Source of the DNA: Azospirillum sp. SYSU D00513
GTDB taxonomy: Bacteria > Pseudomonadota > Alphaproteobacteria > Azospirillales > Azospirillaceae
DNA: 64,000 nt
NCBI RefSeq assembly: GCF_017356015.1
Contig: NZ_JAFIQV010000012.1
Coordinates: 1-64,000 of the forward strand
Reading direction: 5' to 3'
In this document: one piece after another, positions 1-9,051 of the stretch
Layout: each line of letters begins with the position of its first letter
Numbering within the stretch: position 1 is the first letter of the stretch
Translations under genes and position numbers: made by a program
The notes under the pieces: model-generated
Seen by the model: the letters and a program-made list of their open reading frames with translations, nothing else
Told to the model about the DNA's origin: nothing
Databases searched by the model: none

Positions 1-89
1 ACCTCAACTCCTCGAACCGCCCGGTGCGGACCCGCATGCCGGGTGGTGTGGGAGGGGTGCGGTCCACTAGGATCGCCCCCTATCCCGAT
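1..89 (+). mobile_element. 3' end of a group II intron (domains V and VI)
   Basis: Two consecutive RNA folds match the end of a group II intron. Domain V: bases 16-24 pair with 39-47 (9 bp, one G-U), a two-base bulge lies at 37-38, and 25-28 pair with 33-36 under a four-base loop. Domain VI: 50-53 pair with 83-86, A82 is bulged, 54-57 pair with 78-81, 59-65 pair with 70-76, and the loop is 66-69. A82 is the eighth base from an intron end at AT (88-89), the usual branch-point position. The rest of the intron, and any maturase gene, lies left of the window. The intron reads rightwards and ends about 20 bp past the stop of the convergent GH17-GT2 gene. The CGC in the domain V lower stem suggests a class C-like intron. 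Confidence 0.8.
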
Positions 90-109
90 TACCGAGCGGC
101 CAGCGGCCT

Positions 110-2716
110 TCAGTCGGCCGCGCCCTCCGCCGCCGCGATGGTCTGCGGCGGGCGCTTGCGGAAGGTGAGGTTCGGGAAGACGTTGATCAGCGAGGTGACG
201 AAGGCCGACAGGTAGGGCAGGGACTGCACCACCAGCAGACCGGACCACATGAAGGCGTCGCGGTTCTCGTGGCCGAACACCAGCACGATGGCGAGCGCGG
301 CGAGCCAGAGGGAGCCGAGGAGCGCGATCTCCTCCCGCGCCATCAGGAAGGCCTGCATCAGGGCGGGCTGGTTCTCGCACTTGGGCGTGCGGACGAAGGG
401 CCGGCCGGAGGTGAAGATGCCGAGCCACATGGCGCGCCCGACCGTGTGGGTCAGCGCCATGCCGGCGATGGCGGCGCCGACCTTGTCCCAGAAGCCGCAC
501 TTCACCCGCGCCTTGTAGAGCCACAGGCTGGCCGCGACCTTGAAGGCGAAGACGCTGAGCGTCGGGATCATGAAGGCGTTGGGCGGGAACTCGAAGTATT
601 TCGGGAACAGCAGAAGCCCCAGCGACCAGACGATGCCCGCGATGCCGAACACCATGTGTGCGGCATCGGCGAACCAGGGGATCCAGCCGGTGATGAAATG
701 GTATTTCTGGCCGGAGGTCAGGCGCTTGGCGCCGGGCGCCAGCTCCCGCCAATGGTGCTTCAGGATCTGCACGGCGCCGTAGGCCCAGCGGAAACGCTGC
801 GTCTTGTAGGCGCTGAAGCTGTCGGGGACGAGGCCCTTGCCGTAGCTCTCCGGCATGTAGACGGCCTCAAAGCCGTGCTCGAACAGCCGCAGCCCGAGGT
901 CGGCGTCCTCGGTGATGCACCACTCGCCCCAGCGGCCGACGCCCTCCAGCGCGCTGCGCCGGATGATGGTCATGGTGCCGTGCTGAATGATGGCGTTGCG
1001 CTCGTTGCGCTGGACCATGCCGATGTGGAAGAAGCCGGCATATTCCCAGTTGGTCATGCGCTGGAATAGGTCGCCTTCCCAGTCCCGGTAGTCCTGCGGC
1101 GACTGCACAAGCCCGACCTGCGGGCGGGCGAAATGCGGGATGGTCGCCTTCAGCCAGTCGGGATGGACCTGATAGTCGCTGTCGATGACGGCGATGTGCT
1201 CGGCGCGCGGGTCGGTCTGGTCCAGGCCGAAGTTCAGGGCACCCGCCTTGAAGCCCGGCCAGTTGTCGAGATGGAAGAAGCGGAAGCGCGGCCCGAGCTG
1301 GGCGCAATAGGCCTCCACCGGCTTCCAGACCGCCGGGTCCTTGGTGTTGTTGTCGATCAGCAGCACCTCGAAATTCGGGTAATCGAGGCGGGCGAGCGCG
1401 TCCAGCGTCTGGATGACCATGTGCGGCGGCTCGTTGTAGCAGGGCACATGGATCGACACCATCGGGGCGTCCTCCGGCGGCGTGGCGGACGCCGGTTCGA
1501 AGCGGCGCTGGAACCGCGCCTGCCAGACGACCTCCGTCAGCTCCAGCCCGTCGATCAGCATCACCGCGAGCAGGACGAGCTGGCAGAAGATCAGGATGCC
1601 CCAAGCGATCTCGGTCGTCGTGGCGAGCCCGGCATCGGCCGCGGCGGTGAAGGTGAAGACCAGCACCGAGGCGACCGCCTGGATCATCGCGCCGTAGAAG
1701 ATCTGCCCGCCGATCCGCAGATCGCCGCGGCGGCGCAGGAAGAAGACCAGCGGCAGCAGGGCCAGCGCGCCGGAGACGGCGCAGAGCATCGGCCAGTTGC
1801 GCATCTCCTGCACCGTTCCCATCATCGGGAACTTCGGGTTGCGCCAGGCGTCCCACAGGCCCCAGCTCGTGCCGGCCGAACCTTCGATCTCGCGCTTCCA
1901 GGGCTGGTCGAAGGCCTCCATGATGAAGTAGTCGAGCTTGCGCTGGGCCGCGATGTTCAGGAAGGTGCGAATGAATTTCGCCTGGTTCACCTGGCTCGCC
2001 TCGGCACCCCGGCGCCAGGGGCCGTCGGCCGGCCAGCCGACCTCGGCGATCAGGATGTGCTTGTTGGGGTATTTGGCCTTCAGCTCGTCGTAGCGCATCA
2101 TCGCGTAATCGACGGCCTGGTCCACGGGCAGCCCCTCCCAGTAGGGCAAGAGGTGCACGGCCAGGAAGTCCACCGATTCGGCCAGCTCCGGGTGCGACAG
2201 CCAGACGTGCCAGGGCTCGGCGGTGGAAACCGGCACGTTGACCGCCTTCTTCACCCGCCGGATGTAGTCCACGATCTGCGGGACGGTGACGTCCGCGCGC
2301 AGCACGGCCTCATTGCCGACCATCACGCGGCGGACGTTCGGGTTGGCGTGGACCAGCTTCACCAGCCCGGCGATCTCCGGCTCGTCGATCTCGGGCTTGC
2401 CCTGGATCCAGGCTCCGGCGGTCACCGGCAGGTTGTAGCGGCGCGCGATGGCCGCGGTCTGCTCCGACCCGTCGGTCGTCGAATAGATCCGCACGCCGCG
2501 CACGTTGCCGTTCAGCGTGGCCATGTCCTTCTGGATGTCCTGGGCCGACGCCTTGTCGCCCCGGCTCGGGCTCTTGTCCGGGTGGAAGGGCGTGTAGCCG
2601 ACGCCGCTGATCATGCCGTCCCAGGACCGTTCCGCCACCGGCCGGTTCCAGAGGGCCCAAACGAGCGCGTTGCCGAGAAGCACGAGCAGCAGAACCGCAA
2701 TTGCCGACTTGCGCAT
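110..2716 (-). CDS. Membrane beta-glucan synthase: GH17 domain fused to family 2 glycosyltransferase
   Basis: 868 aa from the ATG at 2716; upstream in-frame starts lack a signal anchor, whereas this one begins directly with a hydrophobic helix (residues 3-22). A periplasmic GH17 (beta-1,3-glucanase/transglycosylase) domain covers about 35-290, with candidate acid/base Glu in GNEA (about 136) and nucleophile Glu in AEVGW (about 225). After membrane helices at about 310-390 comes a GT2 domain (about 415-660) with DSD (512-514), TED (602-604) and QRFRW (640-644), the processive-synthase signature. More helices follow. This architecture is that of NdvB-type proteins in Bradyrhizobium and Pseudomonas, which make cyclic or periplasmic beta-1,3-glucans. 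The product here is inferred. The gene stands alone, divergent from the HIT gene. Confidence 0.85.
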   Translation of the reverse strand: MRKSAIAVLLLVLLGNALVWALWNRPVAERSWDGMISGVGYTPFHPDKSPSRGDKASAQDIQKDMATLNGNVRGVRIYSTTDGSEQTAAIARRYNLPVTAGAWIQGKPEIDEPEIAGLVKLVHANPNVRRVMVGNEAVLRADVTVPQIVDYIRRVKKAVNVPVSTAEPWHVWLSHPELAESVDFLAVHLLPYWEGLPVDQAVDYAMMRYDELKAKYPNKHILIAEVGWPADGPWRRGAEASQVNQAKFIRTFLNIAAQRKLDYFIMEAFDQPWKREIEGSAGTSWGLWDAWRNPKFPMMGTVQEMRNWPMLCAVSGALALLPLVFFLRRRGDLRIGGQIFYGAMIQAVASVLVFTFTAAADAGLATTTEIAWGILIFCQLVLLAVMLIDGLELTEVVWQARFQRRFEPASATPPEDAPMVSIHVPCYNEPPHMVIQTLDALARLDYPNFEVLLIDNNTKDPAVWKPVEAYCAQLGPRFRFFHLDNWPGFKAGALNFGLDQTDPRAEHIAVIDSDYQVHPDWLKATIPHFARPQVGLVQSPQDYRDWEGDLFQRMTNWEYAGFFHIGMVQRNERNAIIQHGTMTIIRRSALEGVGRWGEWCITEDADLGLRLFEHGFEAVYMPESYGKGLVPDSFSAYKTQRFRWAYGAVQILKHHWRELAPGAKRLTSGQKYHFITGWIPWFADAAHMVFGIAGIVWSLGLLLFPKYFEFPPNAFMIPTLSVFAFKVAASLWLYKARVKCGFWDKVGAAIAGMALTHTVGRAMWLGIFTSGRPFVRTPKCENQPALMQAFLMAREEIALLGSLWLAALAIVLVFGHENRDAFMWSGLLVVQSLPYLSAFVTSLINVFPNLTFRKRPPQTIAAAEGAAD

Positions 2717-2777
2717 GTGAGTTCGTCCGTCCCCGCACGTGAAAAGGCCGGAGCAGCCCCCCGCCACTCCGGCCAAT

Positions 2778-2818
2778 TGTCCGACATCCCCGAAAGGACC
2801 TTTTGGGGATGTCGGACA
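2778..2818. repeat. 41-bp near-perfect palindrome in the divergent 2717-3033 spacer
   Basis: Bases 2778-2791 are the exact reverse complement of 2805-2818. The interior (2792-2804) also pairs (aaagg with ccttt) around a one-base centre, giving a nearly unbroken stem of about 20 bp. It lies 60-100 bp upstream of the GH17-GT2 start. It may be an operator, a dispersed palindromic repeat or an RNA hairpin in that gene's leader; the sequence alone does not decide. The rest of the spacer holds no gene I can support. Confidence 0.7.
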
Positions 2819-3033
2819 CCCCCAGGGTCATGGTCGGAGAAAACCCTTAAAAATCCCTGATTTCCCGTCCCTGTTCAGCCGGCGCGGCACCGAACCCGCT
2901 CCTTCGCGACCGGCCGCTTGCGGCGGCGCGAAACGGCTTCTACGGTGCTGCCCGCGCGACATGGACATGGGCGTGCATTTTAGCTGAATTTCAGTTCGCC
3001 GGAAAGGCGGTAATCCAGACGGGAGGGGTAGGG

Positions 3034-3438
3034 ATGTTCCATTTGCACGAAAGGCTTGCGGCGGACACCGTGCCGGTCGCCTCGCTCGGGCTCTGCCGCC
3101 TGCTGCTGATGGACAACCGGATCTGGCCCTGGCTGATCCTGGTGCCGGAACGGCCGGGCCTGACGGAGATGCACCAGCTCCCCCAGCCCGACCAGCACCG
3201 CCTGATGGACGAGATCGCGCGGGCCTCCCGCCTCGTGGAGGAGCTGTTCTCGCCCGACAAGATCAATGTCGGCGCGCTCGGCAACGTCGTTTCCCAGCTG
3301 CACGTCCATGTGATCGGCCGCACGCGCGCCGATCCGGCCTGGCCAGGCCCGGTCTGGGGTTCCGGCTTCGCCGAGAGCTACGGGGCGGAGGAGCGCGAGG
3401 CGGTGCTGTCCCGCCTGCGCGGCGCGATCGGGGCCTGA
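3034..3438 (+). CDS. HIT family nucleotide-binding protein
   Basis: 134 aa, a normal length for a bacterial HIT (histidine triad) protein, which hydrolyses or transfers nucleotides from dinucleotide or aminoacyl-AMP-like substrates. The signature near the C-terminus reads QLHVHVIGR: the middle (catalytic, H90) and last (H92) histidines are present and the first is Gln (Q88), a substitution found in many proteobacterial members. NVG followed by NVV upstream is also typical. ATG 3034 follows a strong GGGAGGGG ribosome site. The substrate is unknown. It is probably transcribed separately from the CsbD pair that starts 78 bp downstream. Confidence 0.88.
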   Translation: MFHLHERLAADTVPVASLGLCRLLLMDNRIWPWLILVPERPGLTEMHQLPQPDQHRLMDEIARASRLVEELFSPDKINVGALGNVVSQLHVHVIGRTRADPAWPGPVWGSGFAESYGAEEREAVLSRLRGAIGA

Positions 3439-3515
3439 CGCGGCGACATTCGGCGGCGCCGACTGTTGATGGGAACAGGAGAAATTTTCTGCAACCCACA
3501 GCGGAGGACACCGCC

Positions 3516-3695
3516 ATGAACGAGGATCGTTTCACAGGCGCCGCCAAGGAAGTGAAGGGCGAGATCAAGAAGCAGGCCGGCGACCTGACCGGCGACCGCG
3601 ACCTGGAAGCCTCGGGCCGCGCCGACAAGGCCGAGGGCAAGATCGACAAGTTCGCCGGCAAGGTGAAGGACTTCCTGCGTGGGGGCCGCTCATGA
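3516..3695 (+). CDS. CsbD family stress-response protein
   Basis: 59 aa, hydrophilic, rich in Lys, Asp, Glu and Gly. The pattern MNEDRFTGAAKEVKGEIK, then a GDLTGD turn and a repeated KAEGKIDKFAGKVKD helix, is the CsbD-like domain. CsbD is a general-stress protein in Bacillus and its relatives are common in alphaproteobacterial stress regulons; the molecular role is unknown. A GCGGAGGA ribosome site precedes the ATG. The stop overlaps the next start (ATGA, 3692-3695), so the two genes are translationally coupled. The spacer upstream contains GGGAAC, but I could not find a matching -10, so stress-sigma control is not shown. Confidence 0.88.
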   Translation: MNEDRFTGAAKEVKGEIKKQAGDLTGDRDLEASGRADKAEGKIDKFAGKVKDFLRGGRS

Positions 3696-3859
3696 CCGGC
3701 CAGGGCAAGGACGCGCCCTCGGACATGGCGCAGCGCATCGAGGACAAGCTGGTCGAGGAAACCGGCAAGGCCTCCGGCGACCCGGACAAGCCCGTGCAGG
3801 AGAAGTTCAACGAACTGGGCGAGAAGCCCGAGGTCAAGCACCCGAGCGGGCGCGACTGA
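3692..3859 (+). CDS. Small hydrophilic protein coupled to the CsbD gene
   Basis: 55 aa, strongly charged (many Asp, Glu and Lys), with no signal peptide, membrane segment or cysteine. It overlaps the CsbD gene by four bases (ATGA), which supports its being a real translated gene. A strong bidirectional terminator follows 31 bp after the stop. I recognise no family. Composition and context suggest a small stress-associated, possibly disordered protein; this is inference only. Confidence 0.65.
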   Translation: MTGQGKDAPSDMAQRIEDKLVEETGKASGDPDKPVQEKFNELGEKPEVKHPSGRD

Positions 3860-3890
3860 CCCGGAACGTAGCCGGCCGGCGCCGCAACGA

Positions 3891-3926
3891 AAAAGGCCTC
3901 CTTCCCTTGCGGGAAGGAGGCCTTTT
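3891..3926. terminator. Bidirectional intrinsic terminator
   Basis: A perfect 16-bp inverted repeat (3891-3906 with 3911-3926) around a TTGC loop, with A-tract on the left arm and T-tract on the right. It sits between the converging CsbD pair and typA and can stop transcription from both sides. Confidence 0.9.
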
Positions 3927-3966
3927 CTCTCATGCCGTCACGGCTTCACCCATGGGGGGCCGTGGA

Positions 3967-5793
3967 TCAGCTCGCCTCGGCGGCGCGCTGGTGGCGCTTG
4001 CGCTCGTTGGGGTCGAGGTAGCGCTTGCGCAGGCGGATCGACTTGGGCGTCACCTCCACCAGTTCGTCGTCGGCGATGTAGGACAGCGCCTTCTCCAGCG
4101 ACATCTGGATCGGCGGGGTGAGGCGCACGGCCTCGTCCTTGCTGGTGGTGCGGATGTTGGTGAGCTGCTTGCCCTTGATGACGTTGACCTCGAGGTCGTT
4201 GCCGCGGGTGTGCTCACCGATGATCATGCCCTGGTACACCGGAACGCCGGGATCGATCATCATCGGGCCGCGGTCTTCCAGGTTCCACAGCGCGTAGGCC
4301 ACGGAGACGCCGTCGCTGTTCGCGATCAGGGCGCCGGTGTGGCGGGCGGCGATGGGGCCCTTGTAGGGGGCATAGCCGTGGAAGAGGCGGTTCATGACGC
4401 CGGTGCCGCGCGTGTCCGTCAGGAACTCGCTCTGGTAACCGATCAGGCCGCGCGACGGGGCGTGGAAGACCAGGCGGGTCTTGCCGCCGCCGGACGGGCG
4501 CATCTCGATCAGGTCGGCCTTGCGCTCCGACATCTTGTTGACGACGGTGCCCGAGAACTCCTCGTCCACATCGACCACGACCTCCTCGATCGGCTCCATG
4601 CGCTGGCCGGTCGTCTCGTCGGTCTTGAACAGCACGCGCGGACGGCTGATCGACAGCTCGAAGCCCTCGCGGCGCATCGTCTCGATCAGGATGCCCAGCT
4701 GCAGCTCGCCGCGGCCCGCCACCTCGAAGGCGTCGGCGCCCTCGGTGTCGCGGATCTGCAGGGCGACGTTGCCCTCCGCCTCGCGGTAGAGGCGGTCACG
4801 GATCATGCGGCTGGTGACCTTGTCGCCCTCGCGCCCGGCCAGCGGGCTGTCGTTGACCGAGAAGGTCATCGCCAGGGTCGGCGGGTCGATCGGCTGCGAG
4901 GCCAGCGGCCCGGCGACCTGCGGGTCGACGATGCTGTCGGCCACGGTGGTCTTGGTCAGGCCGGCCAGTGCCACGATGTCGCCCGCCTTGGCCTCCTCGA
5001 CCGGAACGCGCTCCAGCCCGCGGAAGGCCAGCACCTTGGTGACGCGGCCGTTCTCGATCAGGTCGCCGTTACGGCTGAGCGCCTTGACGGCCATGTTCTG
5101 CTTCACGACGCCGGTCTGGATGCGGCCCGTCAGGATGCGGCCCAGATAGGGGTTCGCCTCCAGGGTGGTGACCAGCATGCTGAAGGGGGCGTCCGTCTCG
5201 ACCTTCGGGGCCGGGACATGGTCGCGGATCAGCTCGAACAGCGGGGTCAGCGACTCGCGGGCGCCGTTCTCCAGGTCCGTCGTCGCCCAGCCGTTGCGGC
5301 CCGAGGCGAAGAGCGTCGGGAAGTCGAGCTGCTCCTCGGCGGCGTCGAGCGAGGCGAAGAGGTCGAACACCTCGTCATGCACTTCGTTCGCGCGGGCGTC
5401 GGGACGGTCCACCTTGTTGATGACGACCATCGGACGCAGGCCGAGCTTCAGCGCCTTGCCGAGCACGAATTTCGTCTGCGGCAGCGGGCCTTCCGCGGCG
5501 TCGACCAGCAGCACCACGCCGTCCACCATGGAGAGGATGCGCTCCACCTCGCCGCCGAAGTCGGCGTGGCCCGGCGTGTCGACGATGTTGATGCGCAGGT
5601 CGTTCCAGAGCACCGAGGTGCACTTGGCGAGAATGGTGATGCCGCGCTCGCGCTCCAGGTCGTTGGAGTCCATGGCGCGCTCGGCGACCTGCTGGTTCTC
5701 GCGGAAGGAACCGGACTGTTTGAGGAGCTGGTCGACCAGGGTGGTTTTGCCATGGTCGACGTGCGCGATGATGGCGACGTTACGGAGGGTCAT
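3967..5793 (-). CDS. typA: Translational GTPase TypA/BipA
   Basis: 608 aa, full length. The protein starts with the GTPase domain: P-loop AHVDHGKTT (residues 10-18), switch [24 protein letters not shown], and NKVDRP for guanine recognition. An EF-Tu domain II-like region, EF-G-like domains III and V and the BipA-specific C-terminal domain follow. TypA/BipA binds the ribosome and supports 50S assembly and growth under cold or other stress. The gene is monocistronic between a terminator at its 3' end and a structured leader at its 5' end (5825-5897). Confidence 0.97.
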   Translation of the reverse strand: MTLRNVAIIAHVDHGKTTLVDQLLKQSGSFRENQQVAERAMDSNDLERERGITILAKCTSVLWNDLRINIVDTPGHADFGGEVERILSMVDGVVLLVDAAEGPLPQTKFVLGKALKLGLRPMVVINKVDRPDARANEVHDEVFDLFASLDAAEEQLDFPTLFASGRNGWATTDLENGARESLTPLFELIRDHVPAPKVETDAPFSMLVTTLEANPYLGRILTGRIQTGVVKQNMAVKALSRNGDLIENGRVTKVLAFRGLERVPVEEAKAGDIVALAGLTKTTVADSIVDPQVAGPLASQPIDPPTLAMTFSVNDSPLAGREGDKVTSRMIRDRLYREAEGNVALQIRDTEGADAFEVAGRGELQLGILIETMRREGFELSISRPRVLFKTDETTGQRMEPIEEVVVDVDEEFSGTVVNKMSERKADLIEMRPSGGGKTRLVFHAPSRGLIGYQSEFLTDTRGTGVMNRLFHGYAPYKGPIAARHTGALIANSDGVSVAYALWNLEDRGPMMIDPGVPVYQGMIIGEHTRGNDLEVNVIKGKQLTNIRTTSKDEAVRLTPPIQMSLEKALSYIADDELVEVTPKSIRLRKRYLDPNERKRHQRAAEAS

Positions 5794-5824
5794 GCTGTGC
5801 CTGGAGCCTTGTCTTGCAATGGCG

Positions 5825-5897
5825 CCCCGACGCGCAGCATCACGCCACGAACAACAAAAAGGCCCGCCAAATCCAGTTTGGAGGGCTTTCGTCGGGG
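5825..5897 (-). promoter_or_regulatory. Terminator-like hairpin with alternative pairing in the typA leader
   Basis: Read on the minus strand, 5889-5863 forms a hairpin (AAAGCCC-TCCAAA with TTTGG-CGGGCCTTT, one mismatch and one bulge) followed at once by a T-run (5861-5857), like an intrinsic terminator, about 65 nt before the typA ATG. Flanking it, CCCCGACG (5897-5890) can pair with CGTCGGGG (5832-5825), enclosing the hairpin. It could attenuate typA, or end a short transcript started in the tamA promoter region. No ligand motif is recognised. Confidence 0.5.
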
Positions 5898-6032
5898 AAT
5901 CAGTTGCGCCGCAATATAATCATCCGGCGGAGATACGCAAGCCGCGCGACGATCGTTCTATGTCTATTTTCGGGAGACGTGCGCCGGGTGCGCCGGTAGC
6001 TTTTTGCCGAATTCGCCCCAAATGATCGGACG

Positions 6033-7997
6033 ATGAACCGTCAAGCCTCCGCCTTCCCGTTCCGTTCCCTGCTCCTCGCCACGGCGCTGCTGGCTGTCCC
6101 CGCAGCCGGCGCGGCGGCCCAGGGCATGGCGCCCGAAGCCTTCCCGCCCGCCGCGGTGCCGCCCCCGGAGGCGTCGAATGAGCCGCCGCTGGAGCCGCTC
6201 GCGGCGCCCGGCGACGCTCCGCAGGCGGCAAACGCCACGGTCCCCTATGAGGTCACGCTGACCGGCGTCGAGGACGACGGGCTGAGCGACACGCTGGAGG
6301 CGGCGTCCAGCCTGTTCGGGCTGCGGGAGGATCCGCCGCCCTCGATCCTGGGGCTGGAACGGCGGGCGGCCGCGGACCGCGACCGGCTCCAGGCCGCCCT
6401 GCGCTCCGCCGGCTACTACGACGCGCGGCTCGACATCGCGGTGGACGCCGAATCGCAGCCCGCGCGGGTCACGGTCGCCGTCGAACCCGGCCCGGCCTAC
6501 CGCTTCAAGACCATCACGCTGCGCAACGCCGAGGGGACCGGTCTCCCCGGCGAGCCGATCGACCCCGCGGCGCTCGGCCTGCGCGCGGGTGAGCAGGCGC
6601 GCGCCCCCCAGGTGATCAGCGCCCAGAGCGACCTGCTGGCCCGGCTGACCGGCCAGGGGTTCGGATTCGCGGAGGTCACCGACCGCGAGGTGGTGGTGGA
6701 CCATTCCGACCGGACGATGGACGTCGCCTACACGGTCAAGGTCGGCCCGCGCGTGCGTTATGGTGCTGTGCGCGTCGAGGGGGCGACCGATGTGGACGAG
6801 GATCTGATCCGCGGGCGCCTGCCCTGGCGGACGGGCGACATCCACGACCCCAAGCAGCTCGACACCGCGCGGCAGCGGATCGCCCAGCTCGAGGTGTTCG
6901 ATACCGTGCGGGTGGCGCTCGCCCCCGAGCCCGGCCCGGACGGCGTCACGCCGGTGATCGTCACGGTCGCGGAGCGCAAGCGGCGTTTCCTTGGCCTCGC
7001 CGCCACCTATTCGACGGCCGACGGCATCGGCGGGCAGGCCTATTGGGGGCACCGCAACCTGTTCGGCGGGGCGGAGCAGTTCCGGGTCTCGGTCGAGGTC
7101 GGCCGGCTGGCGGGGGAAAGCGGCAGCGGCAACAGCGACGGGGAGCGCAGCTCGCTCGACCTGCCCGACCTGCGGTTCGGCGTCAGCTTCCGCAAGCCCG
7201 ACTTCCTGGCGAACCGCCAGTCGCTGCTGCTGAACTTCCAGGTCGCGTCGGAGCAGCCGCCGGCCTACGACCTGGTGGGCACGACGCTGTCGGCCGGGCT
7301 GGAGCGGGTGGTGACCGAGCAGCTGACCCTCAGCTACGGCGTCACCTCGGAGGCGTCGCGCATCCTCACCACCGACCGCACCTATCGGACGGCGCTGATC
7401 GGAGCGCCGGTGGGGCTGACCTGGCAGGGCACGGACGACCTGCTGAACCCGACCCGGGGTGAGCGCGCCTCGATCGAGCTGGCGCCCTGGTTCCCGGCCG
7501 GCGGCGACTCGGTGTCCTCCTTCGTCTCGGCGCGGCTGAACGGATCGGTTTATCACGACATATCCGGCGACGGCCGCTACGTGGCGGCGGCGCGCGTCGG
7601 ATTCGGCAGCATCATCGGCGCCTCGCTCGACGAGATTCCGCCCAACCACCGCTTCTACGCCGGCGGGGGCGGGTCGGTGCGCGGCTACGCCTTCCAGAAG
7701 GCGGGTCCCCGCGACCGCGCCGACAACCCGACCGGCGGCCGCTCCCTGTTCGAGGCGGGGCTGGAATTGCGGATCAAGGTGACCGAGAGCATCGGGATCG
7801 TTCCCTTCCTCGACGCCGGCACGGTCTATGACAGCACGCTGCCGAATCTCGGCCAGCCCTTGCGCTTCGGCGCGGGTCTCGGGCTGCGCTACTACACGGC
7901 CTTCGGCCCGCTGCGCGTCGATGTGGGCGTCCCGCTGAACCCGGACGAGGACGACGACCGCTGGCAGCTCTATCTCAGCCTCGGCCAGGCCTTTTGA
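6033..7997 (+). CDS. tamA: Outer-membrane translocation/assembly protein TamA (Omp85/BamA superfamily)
   Basis: 654 aa. A signal peptide (about residues 1-30, ending AGAAAQ) is followed by a Pro/Ala-rich linker, about three POTRA domains (about 65-310) and a C-terminal surface-antigen beta-barrel (about 310-654). The late GGGGSVRGY matches the conserved loop-6 RGY-type motif of the superfamily. The last residue is Phe (GQAF), the usual C-terminal signal for barrel insertion. TamA works with the inner-membrane-anchored TamB in outer-membrane protein insertion or phospholipid transport. tamB lies 1 kb downstream on the same strand, but a rhomboid gene on the other strand separates them. Confidence 0.92.
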   Translation: MNRQASAFPFRSLLLATALLAVPAAGAAAQGMAPEAFPPAAVPPPEASNEPPLEPLAAPGDAPQAANATVPYEVTLTGVEDDGLSDTLEAASSLFGLREDPPPSILGLERRAAADRDRLQAALRSAGYYDARLDIAVDAESQPARVTVAVEPGPAYRFKTITLRNAEGTGLPGEPIDPAALGLRAGEQARAPQVISAQSDLLARLTGQGFGFAEVTDREVVVDHSDRTMDVAYTVKVGPRVRYGAVRVEGATDVDEDLIRGRLPWRTGDIHDPKQLDTARQRIAQLEVFDTVRVALAPEPGPDGVTPVIVTVAERKRRFLGLAATYSTADGIGGQAYWGHRNLFGGAEQFRVSVEVGRLAGESGSGNSDGERSSLDLPDLRFGVSFRKPDFLANRQSLLLNFQVASEQPPAYDLVGTTLSAGLERVVTEQLTLSYGVTSEASRILTTDRTYRTALIGAPVGLTWQGTDDLLNPTRGERASIELAPWFPAGGDSVSSFVSARLNGSVYHDISGDGRYVAAARVGFGSIIGASLDEIPPNHRFYAGGGGSVRGYAFQKAGPRDRADNPTGGRSLFEAGLELRIKVTESIGIVPFLDAGTVYDSTLPNLGQPLRFGAGLGLRYYTAFGPLRVDVGVPLNPDEDDDRWQLYLSLGQAF

Positions 7998-8038
7998 GGC
8001 AGGCTCCGCTCATCGGGGCGGAGGCGGGGCGGCGGGCG

Positions 8039-8836
8039 TCAGCGCGGCGGCCAGCGCCGGTCGCCCGCGTCCGGCACGCTGCCCCGGCGCCGGACCGGCA
8101 TGGCGGGGGGCGGCATGACGGCGAAGGGCTTGCTGTGCGCCGGCTCCATCAGCCGCACCTCCCGGCGCTTGAAGAAGGGGATCAGCACGGCCCCGGCGAT
8201 GAAACCGCCTGCATGAGCCCAGAAGGCGACACCGCCGTCCTCGTCGCTCAGGGGGGTGGAGACGCCGCTGATGATCTGCCCGGCGAACCAGACGCCCAGC
8301 ACGATCAGCGCCGGCACGTTGATCAGCCGGACCAGGACGATGAAGAAAAAGAAGACCCGGACGTTCGCCTTGGGATGCAGCACCAGATAGGCGCCGAGCA
8401 CCCCGCCGATGGCGCCGCTCGCCCCGATCATCGGGATCTCGGATGCCGGGTTGGCGTAGGCCTGGGCCAGGGCGGCCGCGACGCCGCACAGCAGGTAGAA
8501 GACCAGGAAACGGCCCCGGCCCATGCTGTCCTCGACGTTGTTCCCGAAGATCCAGAGATACAGCATGTTCCCGGCCAGATGCAGGACGCCGCCGTGCAGG
8601 AACATCGAAGTGACGGTCGTTCCCCAGGAGGGCACGGCCCGAAGCTCCGGCGGCAGCTCCGCATGGCCGAACAGCACCGCGGGAACCAGCCCGTACGCGT
8701 AGACGGCCAGGGTCCCGGCGTCCGATTCGAGCGACGCCTGCCACAGATAGACCAGAACGCACATCGCGATGAGCGCCATCGTGACGATGGGCGTCCGCAG
8801 GGTCGGGTTGTCATCGTACAGGGGAAGGAAGAACAT
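8039..8836 (-). CDS. Rhomboid family intramembrane serine protease
   Basis: 265 aa from the ATG at 8836; the longer frame adds 35 residues not typical of the family. Six membrane segments are visible. Family motifs: HGGVLHLAGN (about 81-90), GASG with the catalytic Ser at 140, and WAHAGGF with the catalytic His at 208. Rhomboids cut single-pass membrane proteins within or near the bilayer; the substrate here is unknown. The gene lies between tamA and tamB, convergent with tamA and divergent from tamB, so it has its own promoter in 8837-9051. A cytoplasmic Arg/Pro-rich tail ends the protein. Confidence 0.92.
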   Translation of the reverse strand: MFFLPLYDDNPTLRTPIVTMALIAMCVLVYLWQASLESDAGTLAVYAYGLVPAVLFGHAELPPELRAVPSWGTTVTSMFLHGGVLHLAGNMLYLWIFGNNVEDSMGRGRFLVFYLLCGVAAALAQAYANPASEIPMIGASGAIGGVLGAYLVLHPKANVRVFFFFIVLVRLINVPALIVLGVWFAGQIISGVSTPLSDEDGGVAFWAHAGGFIAGAVLIPFFKRREVRLMEPAHSKPFAVMPPPAMPVRRRGSVPDAGDRRWPPR

Positions 8837-9051
8837 CGGCCGCGCTCCGGCTTCGGCGTTACGGCGGGTCAACGGCCCGCCGGCGCCCCCGTTCCGGAGC
8901 AGTGCATCATCCCTGGGGTGAAGGGGCAAGGACTTCCACACGCGTTTTTCTCGTTCCGTCCAGGAACGGCCCCCGCCTGCCGGGGTTGGTGTTCCGGTGG
9001 CATTCGGACGGAACCGGGCGGTGGTCCGGCGGCGAAGGAGTAGGCGAGGAC

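Noticed and set aside
1133-2860. 575-codon plus-strand open frame through the glucan synthase gene
   Set aside because: Opposite strand of a well-supported GH17-GT2 gene and of biased composition. No start signal or recognisable motif.
3439-3515. EcfG promoter before the CsbD gene
   Set aside because: GGGAAC occurs but no CGTT at the right distance.
3679-5919. 746-codon plus-strand open frame antisense to typA
   Set aside because: It passes through the bidirectional terminator and reads as an Arg/Ala/Gly/His-rich shadow of typA.
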